Notes: generated by a model not told the origin, from the sequence alone. 64,000 bases of DNA from Piromyces finnis (GCA_002104945.1 MCFH01000001.1:1453001-1517000); one strand, 5' to 3'. Shown: positions 42,231 to 59,773, counted from the first letter of the stretch. Numbers and translations are program-made.

Positions 42231-44909
42231 TTAAATAACTGAGTCTCCTTCTTTTATATAATTTTTGTCCTCTGATTTTGACATTAAAAGTATTACTATA
42301 ATAGCAGATATTATAGCAACGATCATTAAGAAAAACATTGACATAAATATTTTATCTTTTTGTAAATTTCTATTTTTGGTTTTAATGAAAAATTGTTTTT
42401 TTATTTTGATGTTTGGTATTTTTTTATATAAAAAGGAATATTATTATGGTTTAATAGAAAGTTTATGTAAAAAGTATATTGGTATTTTTATTTTCAGATT
42501 ATGTTTAATATATATTTTTTATTTTTACCTCATGATTATTCTCACTTGTTTATCTGCTCTTCTTAAATTGCTTTCAACTAATTCAACATTTCCTTCAACA
42601 TTTTCCAATTGACCAGTTTGCATTTGTAGGTCAAGATTAACATCAGCACCAATCTATAGTTAATAACTGTCGTCAATAAATTTGATTAAAAATTTATTCC
42701 TATATATTAATAAACAATTACCATTATAATATTATCCACAACCTGCTTTGTCCTGGAAGCAGATTCTTTTGAAGCTTGTTGGATTGTTAATGCTGCATTT
42801 GTCATATCCTTTGCAGTTATTGCTACATTATTAGTAATAATAATTATTAATTATTAATTATTATTATTATTAATTATTATTATTATTAATTATTATTATT
42901 ATTATTATTATTATTATGTTTATTATTATTATCTCATATAATTATCTCATATATAAATAAATTATTACATGCAGCAGAAATAGTAGGAGCTTTTGCTTCA
43001 GCATTTAATAATTCCTGTTGTAAAGCTTGTTGCTGAGCTTCTAAACTATTTATCACCTTTTTTTTTATAAATTGGAAAATAAAAAAAAAAAAAAAAATTA
43101 ATTATAAAAATTTTATTGAATTATAATGAATTACCAAAAATAATTTACATATATATATGTATGTAATATTTTAATTTATTGATAAATTAAATAGAATACC
43201 CCTTCCCATAGCATTGTTTCTTCTGAATTAGTTAAATCATTAATTTCATGGATCATACTTCTACGAATAATCCCTACCCGTTGAAGTCTCTGTTTATAAT
43301 ATTTACATTTCTATATTATATTTAAAAATAAATATTTTTTTTTTTTAATATTAATATTATTTATGGTTTATGCATATTAGTTTTCTTTTTCCTCTTTTTT
43401 TTTTTTTTTTTTTTTATTTTTCTTCGATTAAATAAATTTTACTACTATAAAATTAATTTCAATAAATAAAATTTGTTGTTATGATGATTAATAAATAGCG
43501 ATGATCATGTATTGTAAAAAGAAAAAGAAAAAGAAAAAGAAAAAAGGAAAAGTGATACCAATCAAAAATTCACTTTAAAAGTATTTTTTTTTTATTTTAT
43601 TTTTTTTTTTTTTCATTTGTTTGTTTGTTTGTTTGTTTGAAATCATATTAATGAAATTACTATATTATAGATAAATGGATGTTACTTGTATCAATTAATA
43701 CTCTTCATTTATTAAATAAAATAATTTTTTCTTATTTTAATTATTGTCTTTTTTTTCATTTATTTATTTCTTTTGCTTTTACTATTAATTACTGTTGATT
43801 ATTTTTTTTTTTGTCATGGAAGAAAAAAAAAAAAAAAGTACTATATTAAGTAAAATAAGTTTATAACTCTTGAAATTTTAATTAGTATCATTAAAAGTAT
43901 TTTATTATATTTTTCGGATAATTTAATAAAAGTATTGAATTTTTATATATATATAATATTAATATAAAATTTTTATTAATATAAAAAATGAGTTTTTATT
44001 TCATTATTATCGAATTTGAATAATTCTTGTATTTATATATATATTATTTTTGCTTTCTGAATTACTTTTAAAAATAACTCTTATTTATTTGATCTCAAAA
44101 TAAAAAAAAAGGTCTCGCCCTTTTTTTAAATATTCTTTAAAAACTATTATTATATTAAAATATAATAACAATTTATTTTCATACATTCTCTATTATCTTT
44201 ATTAATCACATTTTCTATTATTATAAATAGTATAAATTCCTTATAAAAACTAAATGGAACATAATTTTATATATATTTCTCTTCGAATATATATCTTACA
44301 TATATATATATATTATATTTCATTAATTAGAAACTTTTCCCTATATATTCTATATATCTCCTTTTTATTTTTTATAAAAAGGAAACTTTCTATTGCATAT
44401 ACATTCTCCATTTAATAAATATATTTCCAATTTTCATCAATTTTACCATGTCAATATCCAATTATTTTATATATATATATTAAATATAATCTTTTAAATA
44501 ATAAATAAATATAATTCAATAAATGCATTTTAATGAAATGATGTTTACTTCTATTCTCTCTGGTCCACTTGTTATATGGGGTAATTCTGATTGAAGACCA
44601 TTTCGTACTTCTTTGAAAATATCTTCAATTTGTTCCTTAAAATCATCAAGCAAGTCTTTACCGATACATTAAAATATATATATAATAACCCATTTTATTA
44701 TAATACAATAAAAGAAAATTAATAAAATTATATATAATAATTAGCTATTATAATAATTTTACAATTTCTTAATTTTCAATATTATTATCAAATTATCTTT
44801 TTTTTTTTTTAAAACTATCATTCTAATTTTATTATTACTAATTTTTAATATGTATATGTTTATATTTGATAATTATTAATATATATAGTAAAATTTATCT
44901 ACCCGTCAT
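42231..44909 (-). CDS. Qb-SNARE of the NPSN (novel plant SNARE) type
   Basis: Seven exons (44903-44909, 44549-44655, 43200-43289, 42969-43056, 42722-42822, 42529-42653, 42231-42369) give 218 residues. The N-terminal helix MTDLLDDFKEQIEDIFKEV and NGLQSE match the start of plant NPSN11 (EIQDIFRALQNGF as I remember it). The SNARE motif covers about residues 125-180: SRTKQVVDNIIMIGADVN, then LQMQTGQLENVE and LRRADKQVRIIM, aligning with NPSN SKQVVHQT and QTDQM. A C-terminal transmembrane anchor (FMSMFFLMIVAIISAIIVIL) and a short lumenal tail complete the protein. It should act in membrane fusion at the plasma membrane, endosome or cell-division plane. The first exon carries only seven coding bases; this start is the weakest part of the model. 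Alternative: another Qb-SNARE such as Vti1. Confidence 0.8.
42837..42917. repeat. TTA/ATTA-rich microsatellite in a SNARE intron
   Basis: Imperfect TTA and TAATTA repeats between SNARE-gene exons 4 and 5. Non-coding. Confidence 0.8.
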
Positions 44910-44949
44910 CTTGGATATATATTATATAAAGGAAATAATAGACTATACA

Positions 44950-44981
<32 letters not shown>

Positions 44982-45904
44982 TGAAATATAAACTGTATGT
45001 AACTATTTAAAAAAAATTAAGTAATAATTTTATTTTTAAAGTTTATTTTTATGAAAAAAATAAAACTATATATGAAATAATGATATTAATACTCGTAAAA
45101 AAAAAAAAAAAAAAATTTATATATTTTTAATATTTTCATAAATCTTTGTTTAAATATAAAAGAATAAATTTTAAAATATATTTTAAAACATTGATAAAGT
45201 TTAAATATAAAAACTTTTTTTGTATAATCAAAAACATTTATGTTTTGGTATAATAATACAATAAAATAATTAATGTTTATATGGAAAATATTCAATTTTT
45301 ATTTTCATGTAGTATTAAAGAATTTAAATTTTTATTATATAGGATCATTACCTTGAAATATTTGTAGAAAATAAAATATAATATATAACAAGATTAGATT
45401 AGTTATAAATCATATTTATTAATTAATATTTTTTTTATTTAAATTCTTTTTGAAATATATTTATATATTCTATTTTTTTTTATTTTAAAAATAATGCTTA
45501 ATCCCTTTTTTTTTTAAAATATATATATATATATATATATTTACTCAAATATTTTATAATTTTATAATATACATCAATACAACAATTTACAATATTAATA
45601 TTTCATATAAAATTATAAAAGTGTTAAATATAAGCAAACAAAATATCTTAATACTTATTTAATTCATTGTATATATATATAACCTTTATTTATTCAAATA
45701 ATTAAAATCTATTAACAAATAATAAATTAAACAAAATATCAAACAATTTAATTAATAAATAAAGTATATTTATATATTTTATCATAACACTAATGGTAAT
45801 ATAATAATTTATTTTCTTTTTAAATTATTGAAAATGAAATAATGTATATTAGAAATAATAAATATTATTTTTAAAAAATAATTCAATTTAGAAAAAAAAA
45901 AAAA

Positions 45905-45941
<37 letters not shown>

Positions 45942-46087
45942 AATATATTACTGATTTAAATTTATAAATCAATATTAAAACAAATAACTAAAAAAAAAAT
46001 AAAAAAAATAAAGCTGTTTTGCTTTTGGTATTAATTGAAATTTACAAAATTAGATTTAAAAAAAGGAAATAATTGAATAAATTATTT
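44910..46087. other. Intergenic, no gene seen
   Basis: Upstream region of the SNARE gene and 3' flank of the zinc-finger gene. It contains A and T homopolymers (44955-44980, 45097-45115, 45896-45938). The open frame at 45086-45295 is an AT artefact. Confidence 0.6.
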
Positions 46088-50366
<4,279 letters not shown>

Positions 50367-52594
50367 CTTTTTTTTTTTTTTTTTTTATTAAACTTTGCAC
50401 TTTATTAATAAAAAAAAAAAAATAAAGAAAATATATAAATTTCAATAATTTTTAATATAAAAAAAAAAAAGAAATGGTTAAGCTATGTTTTATTAATAAT
50501 ACCAACAAAATTTTTTTTATAAATAATATATAATTTTTCATATATTAATTATTCTTTTAACTGTATTAAAAAAATTAAGCCATATATGGAAAATATATTA
50601 CAAGAAATTTATGTTTAAAAAATTTGAAAGATACATTTTAATCAATAGTCAATAATTTAGTATTTAGTATTTAATATTTAGTATTTAGTATAAATTATTT
50701 AGTATTTCAACTTTTAAACCTAACATATAAACGAATTAAAGTATAATATAGCAATAAAAACTTTTAAAGATTCTTAAAAAAAAAAAAACTCAATAATTAA
50801 AATTATTTGACATTACAATAAACATTAATCCTAAAAAAAAAAAAAATGTTATTTCTTATGTATTTCAATTATTTGTTAATTATTAACATAATTATCTTTT
50901 ATTATCTAGTATATATTGTTTTTTAATTATAATATATTAATTTTTATCAGCTTATATATAAAAATTGAGAAGCTAAAACAAGCTTAACAAAATTTATTAA
51001 TATTAAATTATTTTAATTTAAATGTATATTATTACATATTAATAATATATTTAGAAAATATAATTCTATAATTAAACCTATTCAACAATAAAAATTGAGA
51101 GGAATTAAATTATTTTGTTGTACAATATAAGAAAAGTAGTTATGATTTATAATATTAAAAAGTAGAATAAAATTGGTAAATAGTGAATAGTGTGAATAAC
51201 ACTACTGTCTGTTAGATATATATCATAATAAGTAACTAGACCGTAATTTCTTAGTTCCTATTCATCTTGATTTTTCCTCCTTGTTTTATTATTATTTGTT
51301 ACTATATTTATATCTATATAAAAAAAGGTTAAGTCATTTTAAAATTTATAATCGATGAATTGATTTTTTTTAGTATTAAATAATGATTTATATATGGGAA
51401 ATATATTTAATATATATTCATAAAATGGGATATTATTAATTTAATATATGTAAATAATATATGGTAACAGTAATATTCTTAATAAATACTTTTGATTTTC
51501 CTTCTATTAAAAAAACTTTGGTAAAATACAATATCCTATTACAATAATTCTAGAATTTATTGTTTAATATATTATCTAATATATTTAATATATATTTATT
51601 ATATTCATAATATATATAATATATTAGTATATAATGATAACAAAAATAATCGAAAAAGTAAAACAACTATTAAGTTTTTATATACTTTACATTTAAAAAG
51701 AATATATTATGATAATATAATAATATATGGCATCCTATATTATACTTTAAATAGTAATGGTTTTACTAATTATATATAATTCTTGCGTAAAATGGATTGA
51801 AAATTTTTTATTCCTTCTATAGAAGGACTATAGATTTTTTGGGAATGGAAGAATTATTATATGAATATTCTCTAACCCTTTATTTTTTAATATAAGCAAA
51901 AAAAAAAAAAAAAAGCTATTCGCGTATCCTTTAATTTCTAAAGAAATAAAATAATCCGTAAAAGTATACTAATTCATACTAACAAAAAAGTAAAATTTAA
52001 AAAAATAAACTTCTTCTATACCAATATAATTATTTAACTTCAATATACATTTTATATTCATTTTCCTTTTTTTTATTATTCCTACACCATACACAATTTA
52101 ATTTTTTTAAAAAAAAATCTTAAAATATTTATTTGTTTATTTGTATAAAGTTTTGTAAATTTTATAAACCTTTAAACTATTTTTTTTTATCCTCTAATGT
52201 CACACCATTTATAGTATTAATTTTTTTTTTTTTTTATTTATAATAAAGTATCTTTTTGTATTCATCTTATTCATTATATCTAAATTAAAAATTTTTTTTT
52301 TTTTTTTCAAAAGATATCTTTTTCATTTTTTATTATAATTAATGGTAGTTTTTATTTATACTATTAAAAAAAAAAAAAAAAAAAAAAAGCAAAAGATATT
52401 GATCATAAATTCATAAATAAATAAAATATAGGATGATTTGTTTATTAAAATAAAAAACTTATTATCATATTATATATAATATTAAAAAGAAAAAAATAAA
52501 GTTAAATATAGGAGTATATAAACATCAATATATAAAAGGAAGAGAATATTAAATAATAATGAAATGATAATTTATTAGTAATTAAAAAATAGAA
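50367..52594. other. Intergenic, no gene seen
   Basis: Upstream region of the zinc-finger gene and 3' flank of ARS2. It includes a 16-bp perfect palindrome at 51812-51827 and a small TAGTGT/ACACTA hairpin near 51187-51203. Neither fits a known RNA. The rest is AT desert. Confidence 0.55.
51812..51827. other. 16-bp perfect palindrome
   Basis: TCCTTCTATAGAAGGA reads identically on both strands and sits between outer ATTCC and GGAAT words. It could be a hairpin, a dimeric protein-binding site or chance. No flanking gene start is close. Confidence 0.4.
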
Positions 52595-55500
52595 TTAATC
52601 ATAATTAATATTAACATCTCCTTCAACAGGTGCATCAAGATCAACATAGCTTCTAAGTTCTCTTGGATCTTTTGGGTATCTAAAAAAAAAAAATTAAATG
52701 ATTAAAAAGCGGATTAGAACGGAAATAAAATTAATAATTATTACTAATAAGGTTATTTTTAAATTAAATGCTATGATTTTAAAATTATATATATACAAAT
52801 ATATTAAAAAAAATAAAAGATAACAATATATAAATGGTATAAATGGGAAAGGATTAAATGTAGAATTAATAATAATAATAAATACATTAAAAAATATAAA
52901 AATTGTAATCTAAAAAATTTTAAAATTATTAATACCAAAATTAATAATTTAAAATAATAAAATTCCTTTTGTGTATATACTATATTTTTTTAAAAAAAAA
53001 AAACCTAAATTGTAAACAAAAAAACAAAAAAAATGAATCATTATATTTAATAAATATTATGTTTTTTAAATAAAAATATAATTATTATTATTATTAGATA
53101 TAAATAGAATATAATTAACAAGCTATTACTAATGTCTACACAATTATTAATAAAACTATAGGTTTCTCAAATGTTACCAACACCAACAACAACTAGTAAT
53201 GATAAAATAAAAACCAATCAAATAGGCATATAAAAAAAAACTACATAAAAAAAAGGTTACTTACTTTTTATCATCTCTCTTGAGTGATGTCATGGATTTT
53301 TTACTGATACCACCACCACGAGTAGATCCACGATAATAACTGCCCATGTAGTTATTTCCACGTTTCATTGGCATCATACCAACACCTAAACCCATAGTAG
53401 GTACAATTGGAGGAACCATCCATGGCATATTTTGATTCATCATTTGTGGCATTGGGAGTCTCATAGATCCACCTAAACCCATATTCATACCAATTAAGCT
53501 TTGGTTCATAGATGTTGGGAAAACACCAGTAATCTTTTGAATATCTTGAGCATAATTATTGAAAAATGCTACTTCTTCTTTGATTGGTTCAAGAGAATCA
53601 GTATGCTTTGTATTGATATGCTTCTTTACAAATGATTCTCCCTTAAACAATTTTGAACAGAGTTTACATCTATATTTGCCTTCATCAACCTTAACAACAT
53701 TTCTTGTAGCATATTTATCAATTTCATTCTCAACATTTCTACCACCAACTTTTTCTATATCTTCAGGATTCATAGGTCTCTTCATTCTTAATGTAATTTT
53801 ATGATCTATTCTTTCACATATTTTATCCTTGGTTTCAACTGGTTCCTTTTCTGGACTACTGTTTTCAGTTGGAGATGTTTGAGCAGCTGATGCCTTTGGT
53901 AATTGACGATGCAATACTGGACATTTACGATCATAATCTTCTGTACTTTCAGCCTCTGAAGCATTATAATAACAGAATAAATGAACTCTATGAAGATATT
54001 CAATATACAAATCCAATTCTTTTTTTATCTATTGTATTTTAATAAAATATTGTTATTGTTATTATCATTGCAATGAGAATATGACAGTAGCAGTAATATT
54101 ATTAGTGTTAAGAATTTTCAAAATAGATGAAATAAATTAAAATGATATCAAACAATACTTGTCTATTTTTTCTTTTGATTTTTTATAAATATATTTTACT
54201 GTATATGATTTTATACTATCTATACACTATTTTATATTTAATTTTCTAAGCTCACTACTTTTAAACATTTGTTTTAATATATTTTTTTTTCTCTATAAGC
54301 AACTATAATATTAAGTAAAAAAAAAAAAAAAAAAAAAAAAACATTAAAATCTTTTATTTACCTTTTTAGTTTCATCATATCCTTCATTATTATTAAATTC
54401 ATCTATCTTATTTTGTAATGCTTCACATCCATTATCTAAACCAATTTCTTTATCTAATGCAATTGCTAATTTTTTTGCTTGATCTAAATCATGTTTTAAT
54501 CTATCCATTGATGAGAAAATTTCTGGTACAGATTTGCTTCTTGCTGGTAATGTTTGATGATAAGCAAGATGGAATACAAAATCATCAATCTTTCATAGAT
54601 AATAAATAGTTTAATTAAAAAGGAATAGAAAATAATTATATTTAATTTTAATTAATTTATAAAATGGTTTTACCTTTGCATTATTGAATTTTTCATATGC
54701 GGCTTTGATATCTGTACCTTCTTTAAAAACAATCCAACCTAAACGATGGAATTTCTTTTGAGGATTTGGATCACTAATAGCAAGATAATCATATCCTTCA
54801 AATTTGGAACACATCTATAAAATGAAATAATGTTTTATGTTATGTATTAATTATACTTCATATAAATATAAAATTTCCAAAAAAAAAAAAAAAAAAAAAA
54901 AAGCCTTTAAAAGATAAATTACATCAACTAATTCCTTTCTTTTAACGTTTGGTGGAATACTTTTAATAAATAATTTATTTGATTTTATATCTTCTGCTTC
55001 ACTTATATTCTTCTTTTCATCTTCATCCATATCTGTATCCATAATTTCACCATTAGTTTCAGTTTCATCCTTCTTTTCTATATTGCCATCCTCTGTTGAT
55101 TCACTAGTTTTTTCTGTTTCGTCAAAATTAACATTATCATATTCACCTTCATTTAACTTTTCAATAAATTCACTATACATTTTTTCTTTTCTTTTATTCA
55201 ACTCTTCACGATATACAAGTGATTCAGTTGGATGATACTTATCTTTAAACCTGATATATACAAATTTAAATTGTTAAATTTAGCAATTGGTGATTAAAAA
55301 TTTCAACTAAAAGTATATATTAAATGCTAAATATACCATTCTTCATCTTTATGGGCTTCAAAGAATTTCTGTGATTGTTTATGGTTGAAGTTTTCTTTAT
55401 ATATAGTATATCTACGAGATAACTCTTCATCATCCATATTTTTTTCTTTTTGATGATAATAGTCTGAAAAATATTTAAATGGTACAAGTGTATCAAGTTT

Positions 55501-56353
55501 ATTTGGATCTTGCATTGAACTTTTCATTATCAAATTCGTATAATAGAATATAAAAACAATATAATTTAAATAATTAATGTTTAATATTAAATTTTTATTG
55601 AAGTTATTATAATATTTCATTTCTTATAATACTATTTTATTGGCATACCGTGAACTACTTGGTCCCCAATTACCATTATTAAACATCATACCCATCATAT
55701 TCATATTTGAACCAATATCATCTAAATTAATAATAATATTTGTTATTTAGAAAAGAATATTAATAATTCCCATCATAATTACAATATCTTTGAAAAATAT
55801 ATTCAAAACACTTACTATTCATATCTACATAAAATATAATATATTAAAAAAAAAATATTAGCTTTTTTGTTTTTTATTCTAATAAAAATAATTATATATT
55901 AATATAATAAAACGTTGATCACCTTGATATCTTGGGGCTGGATCATATCCATCTCTATTGTAATTTGGTATATAGTGATCACCTCCTCTTGGTGATGCTG
56001 ATCTTCTTCTTTTACTTCTTCGTTCTTTTATTTAATAATACAACGAAAATGAACATAATTAAATATAATTAGAGTGATTGTTTTTGCTTTGTTTATTAAA
56101 TTAAATAATACATTTATATAAATGAAATTTCATTTTTAAAATGTAAATTATATAAAATAATATTAAATATGGTATCATCTCGATAAAAACCTTCATAATC
56201 ACTTAAACCGGAACTTCTACTTCTTTCCCTTCTTCTTCTTGAAGAAGATGAATAATAATCACGATCATCTCTTCTATAATCATCTCTTTCTTTTTTAAAT
56301 TTATCACGTGAGGATCTTTCACTGCGATAACTTTTATCCTCTTTATCTGTCAT
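52595..56353 (-). CDS. ARS2: ARS2/SERRATE, nuclear RNA effector protein
   Basis: Ten exons (56191-56353, 55923-56024, 55816-55824, 55649-55721, 55337-55519, 54923-55250, 54674-54814, 54362-54589, 53265-54028, 52595-52679) give 691 residues. The order matches ARS2: an Arg/Ser/Asp-rich N-terminus (RDKFKKERDDYRRDDRDYY); the SERRATE N-terminal domain (KFFEAHKDEEWFKDKYHP); an acidic linker; the RRM-like domain (KLFIKSIPPNVKRKEL, RLGWIVFKEGTDIKAAYEK); ELDLYIEYLHRVHLFCYYN; one C2H2 finger (CKLCSKLFKGESFVKKHINT) followed by KEEVAFFNNY; a Met/Pro/Gly-rich stretch; and the C-terminal DPRELRSYVDLDAPVEGD. ARS2 binds the nuclear cap-binding complex and directs capped transcripts to processing, export or decay. 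The third exon has nine bases and can be skipped without changing frame. Confidence 0.95.
55816..55824 (-). other. 9-base microexon of ARS2
   Basis: ATATGAATA lies between a TTTTATGTAG acceptor and a GTAAGTGT donor. Including it adds Asp-Met-Asn-type residues and skipping it keeps the frame, so inclusion cannot be decided from frame alone. The strong flanking sites favour its use. Confidence 0.55.
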
Positions 56354-56975
56354 CCTTTTTGTTGAATATATTTAATATAATATATAGATGTAAAAATTCA
56401 AATTTGATATTCTTTTTGTTTATTTTAAAATTTGATTAATTTGAAATGTTTAATAATTCCATCAAAATTAAATGCATTAAATATATATATAATAATTATA
56501 AAATATTTTTTTTATATTAGTATTTATGTTTTACTTTATATGTTTTTCATTTAATATAATATAAAAAGTGAATTTTTTTTTTTTTTTTTTTTTATTAGAT
56601 TAAATAAAAAAAGCTGAGAAAATCATTAATCAATAATTTAAGAAATTTATTAAGTAAAAGATTGCATAAATATAAATAAATCGTTAATTATCTAAAAATT
56701 ATCTATCGTTATTGTTGTTTTTATATTTATTATTGAAAAACGAATTTATTATGCTATAAAATAATGTTTCTGATATATATCATATATACAATTCTTATGG
56801 TAATAATTTAGAATTAAGATTCTCGTTATATTACATATTTTTGATGTATTATTTCTAATTCGATTCATTTATTTTATAAAATACTAATTTCTTATTTTTA
56901 CTAATATAAATTTATGAATAATCTGCTGATAATAATGGCTATACTATTAAATATAAAAAGAACATTTCATATATA

Positions 56976-57006
<31 letters not shown>

Positions 57007-57929
57007 GATTACTATACATTTAATGGATTCATTATAAAATATAATTTTTGTTGATGTATATTGTTAGATATAATATATATTTTAGTAATTATATGATTGA
57101 ATTTTTATTAGTTATGTGTAATAATATGTTAATACGTTTTTTATTAAAAGTTTTTTTTTTAAAAAAAAAAAAAAGAAAAGAATGAATGAATGAAAGAAAA
57201 GAAAAGAAAAGAAAAAGTAAAAAAAGTAAAAATAAAAAAAAAAAAGTTGTTTTAAAAAGGTATAATATTAAGGAATTATATAAATTGTATATATTATAAA
57301 TATATATAAATGTTTAAACATTTATAATATAGTATTTTCATTAATAATTAATAGAAGCATTTCAAAATTGTATATTTTTTGTTATAATGTTACATACTTT
57401 ATGCTACTTTTTTTTTTAAAGAAAAAAAAATATATTATTTTAAAATTTATTTATTTATTCATTTAGTCACTAATTAAATTAATAATTTGAAATTTCCAAA
57501 TAAATAATTTCCTATAATAATATATATAGAAATACTATTATTATTATTATAAATTAAATTATTAATTTACAATCACTTATTTAATTTCGTTTAATATACA
57601 TTATTTTTTATTATTTTTTGGATAATATCCATATAATATTATAAAAAAATAGGTAATATTCCAAAAGTAACAATATAATAATTATAGATTATAGAAAATA
57701 TTAAAAATATATAATTAGTAAAGATAATACTACAATATATATTACTTTGTCTAACTATTTAAAATTATCATTGCTTTATATTTTTTTTATAATTAAATTA
57801 TTGTCCATTTTTTATAATTAAAATAAATTACATATATAACAATGTATACATTAATAATTAATATTTAATTATATAATTATATTTTGAAAGTTAAATTGTA
57901 CTACTTTTTATCTGCTTATTTTCATATTT
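56354..57929. other. Intergenic, no gene seen
   Basis: Promoter side of ARS2. It has a GAAT/GAAA purine tract near 57180-57215 and TTA repeats near 56980-57005. No open frame of interest. Confidence 0.6.
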
Positions 57930-58427
57930 ATTTTATTTTATTTTATTTTATTTTATTTTATTTTATTTTATTTTATTTTATTTTATTTTATTTTATTTTT
58001 TTTTTTATTTTATTTTATTTTATTTTATTTTTTTTATTTTATTTTATTTTATTTTATTTTATTTTATTTTATTTTATTTTATTTTATTTTATTTTATTTT
58101 ATTTATTTTATTTTATTTTATTTTATTTTATTTTATTTTATTTTATTTTATTTTATTTTATTTTATTTTATTTTATTTTATTTTATTTTATTTTATTTTA
58201 TTTTATTTTATTTTATTTTATTTTATTTTATTTATTTTATTTTATTTTATTTTATTTTATTTTATTTTATTTTATTTTTATTTTATTTTATTTATTTTAT
58301 TTTATTTTATTTTATTTTATTTTATTTTATTTTATTTTATTTTATTTTATTTTATTTTATTTTATTTTATTTTATTTTATTTTATTTTATTTTATTTTAT
58401 TTTATTTTATTTTATTTTATTTTATTT
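57930..58427. repeat. (TTTTA)n pentanucleotide satellite, ~500 bp
   Basis: Roughly 100 near-perfect TTTTA units with a few shorter or longer units as phase shifts (for example near 57999, 58030, 58105, 58232 and 58287). The long Phe/Ile/Leu/Tyr open frame on the plus strand is a pure consequence of the repeat and is not a gene. Confidence 0.95.
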
Positions 58428-58624
58428 GTTGTTCTTATTTCATCATTACTATTTTATTTGTTTTTTTCTATTATTTTATAATTATAATTGTTTAATTTTT
58501 ATACAATAATTTTAAATTTAATAAAATTAATTATTGATTTATATTTTTCTATTATTTCATCTTTAATTTTATGATTTATCTATCAAGGAATATTAAAACA
58601 ATTTTATTACATTAATTATATGAT

Positions 58625-59773
58625 TTAAAATATATATAAAGTAACAATTGCAAAAAATAATGATTTTGCAATTATTGTTATAATTTTATCAGTTTTTGAA
58701 AATCCTGAAATAGCATCATGCGGAACTACACCTGCCGGCCACTCAATTTCAATTTGTAATTTTGATTCATTTGGGTCAGCACCTAATGCATTCCAAGCCT
58801 TTTCACCATAAATATCTACATTTCTAGCAAGATATTCATCTTTCCATAAACAATGACCAATTGGACAAAAATCAACAATTGTTGCTTCAATAACGTATTC
58901 TGGTTTGTTTTTATTTCTTATTTTGATTTTCTTCCAGCAAACATCTTCTTTATTCCAAACAGCAAGTGCAACAGCTACAGTATAAGTAACTGGCCAAACA
59001 GTTTTTTCATGATTAACAATATTTGCTAATAATTAATAAATTACATATATATATATATATTGTTATATCATTAATTACTTTATCTAATTTTTTTTTACTA
59101 CTAATTTTATATATAAATATTTAGTAATATTCTTACGAGGTGGATAAACCCCTTTTGCTAAAATTTCATTCCATTTTGGATCACCACCTGGTCGACCATC
59201 TGAACAGCCTACACCCACATCATTTGGTTGATAACCAATTTCTGAAAAATGAGGAAGTGATGGAAATGGTCCTTAATATTAAAAAAAAAATAAAAAAGGT
59301 TTCTTTAGTAGGAAATAATGAATAATAATTATAGGATCATAAATACATTTGCACATACCATAATGAGTTCCATAACCATATGTCCAATTAGTATTTTTAT
59401 CATATTCAATTACCACTGTATTATTTGAATATGGATATTCATTAGTAGTAATGTTTAAAAATGGTTTTTTATCTCCAATTAAATCAGTACTGTTATCATT
59501 AATATTTGGGGCAAAGTTATTTATTCCATTATCTTTATTATATGAATCAGTAAAATCAATATTTTCCATAGGACCTGAATTTAAATCTTCAGTAGCATTT
59601 TGTGGTATAGTTTTAGTAAAAATATTAGTTGTAACAGAGGGTTTAAGAATATTTGTATTATATTGATTTGGAATAATATTGGTTGTAATTGTTTTAGTTG
59701 TAATTTGACAATTACTAATTTGTGATAATGCTATTAAGCATACATTAATAATACTTAATTTATTAAAATACAT
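58625..59773 (-). CDS. Secreted double-psi beta-barrel (expansin/RlpA-like) protein with GPI-like tail
   Basis: Three exons (59359-59773, 59137-59271, 58625-59025) give 316 residues. A signal peptide (SIINVCLIALSQISNC) is followed by a Thr/Asn-rich linker with many N-glycosylation sequons. The double-psi beta-barrel fold spans about residues 135-280: YGYGTHYG near its start, CSDGRPGGDPKWNEILAKG, PVTYTVAVALAVW, then VIEATIVDFCPIGHCLWK carrying the Asp of the expansin/RlpA/barwin signature, and VDIYGEKAWNALG before an IEIEWPAG strand. The C-terminus is a hydrophilic spacer plus a final hydrophobic stretch (IIAKSLFFAIVTLYIF) with no tail after it. This suggests GPI attachment or a C-terminal anchor. 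A role in loosening plant or fungal cell-wall polymers is inferred from the fold. No dockerin or carbohydrate-binding module is seen. Confidence 0.8.

Noticed and set aside
42265-42612. 115-codon plus-strand frame
   Set aside because: Antisense of the SNARE membrane anchor and SNARE motif exons.
45086-45295. 69-codon minus-strand frame
   Set aside because: Phe/Ile/Lys noise between homopolymers.
57884-58495. 203-codon Phe/Ile/Leu/Tyr frame
   Set aside because: Created by the TTTTA satellite; stop-free only because of the repeat.
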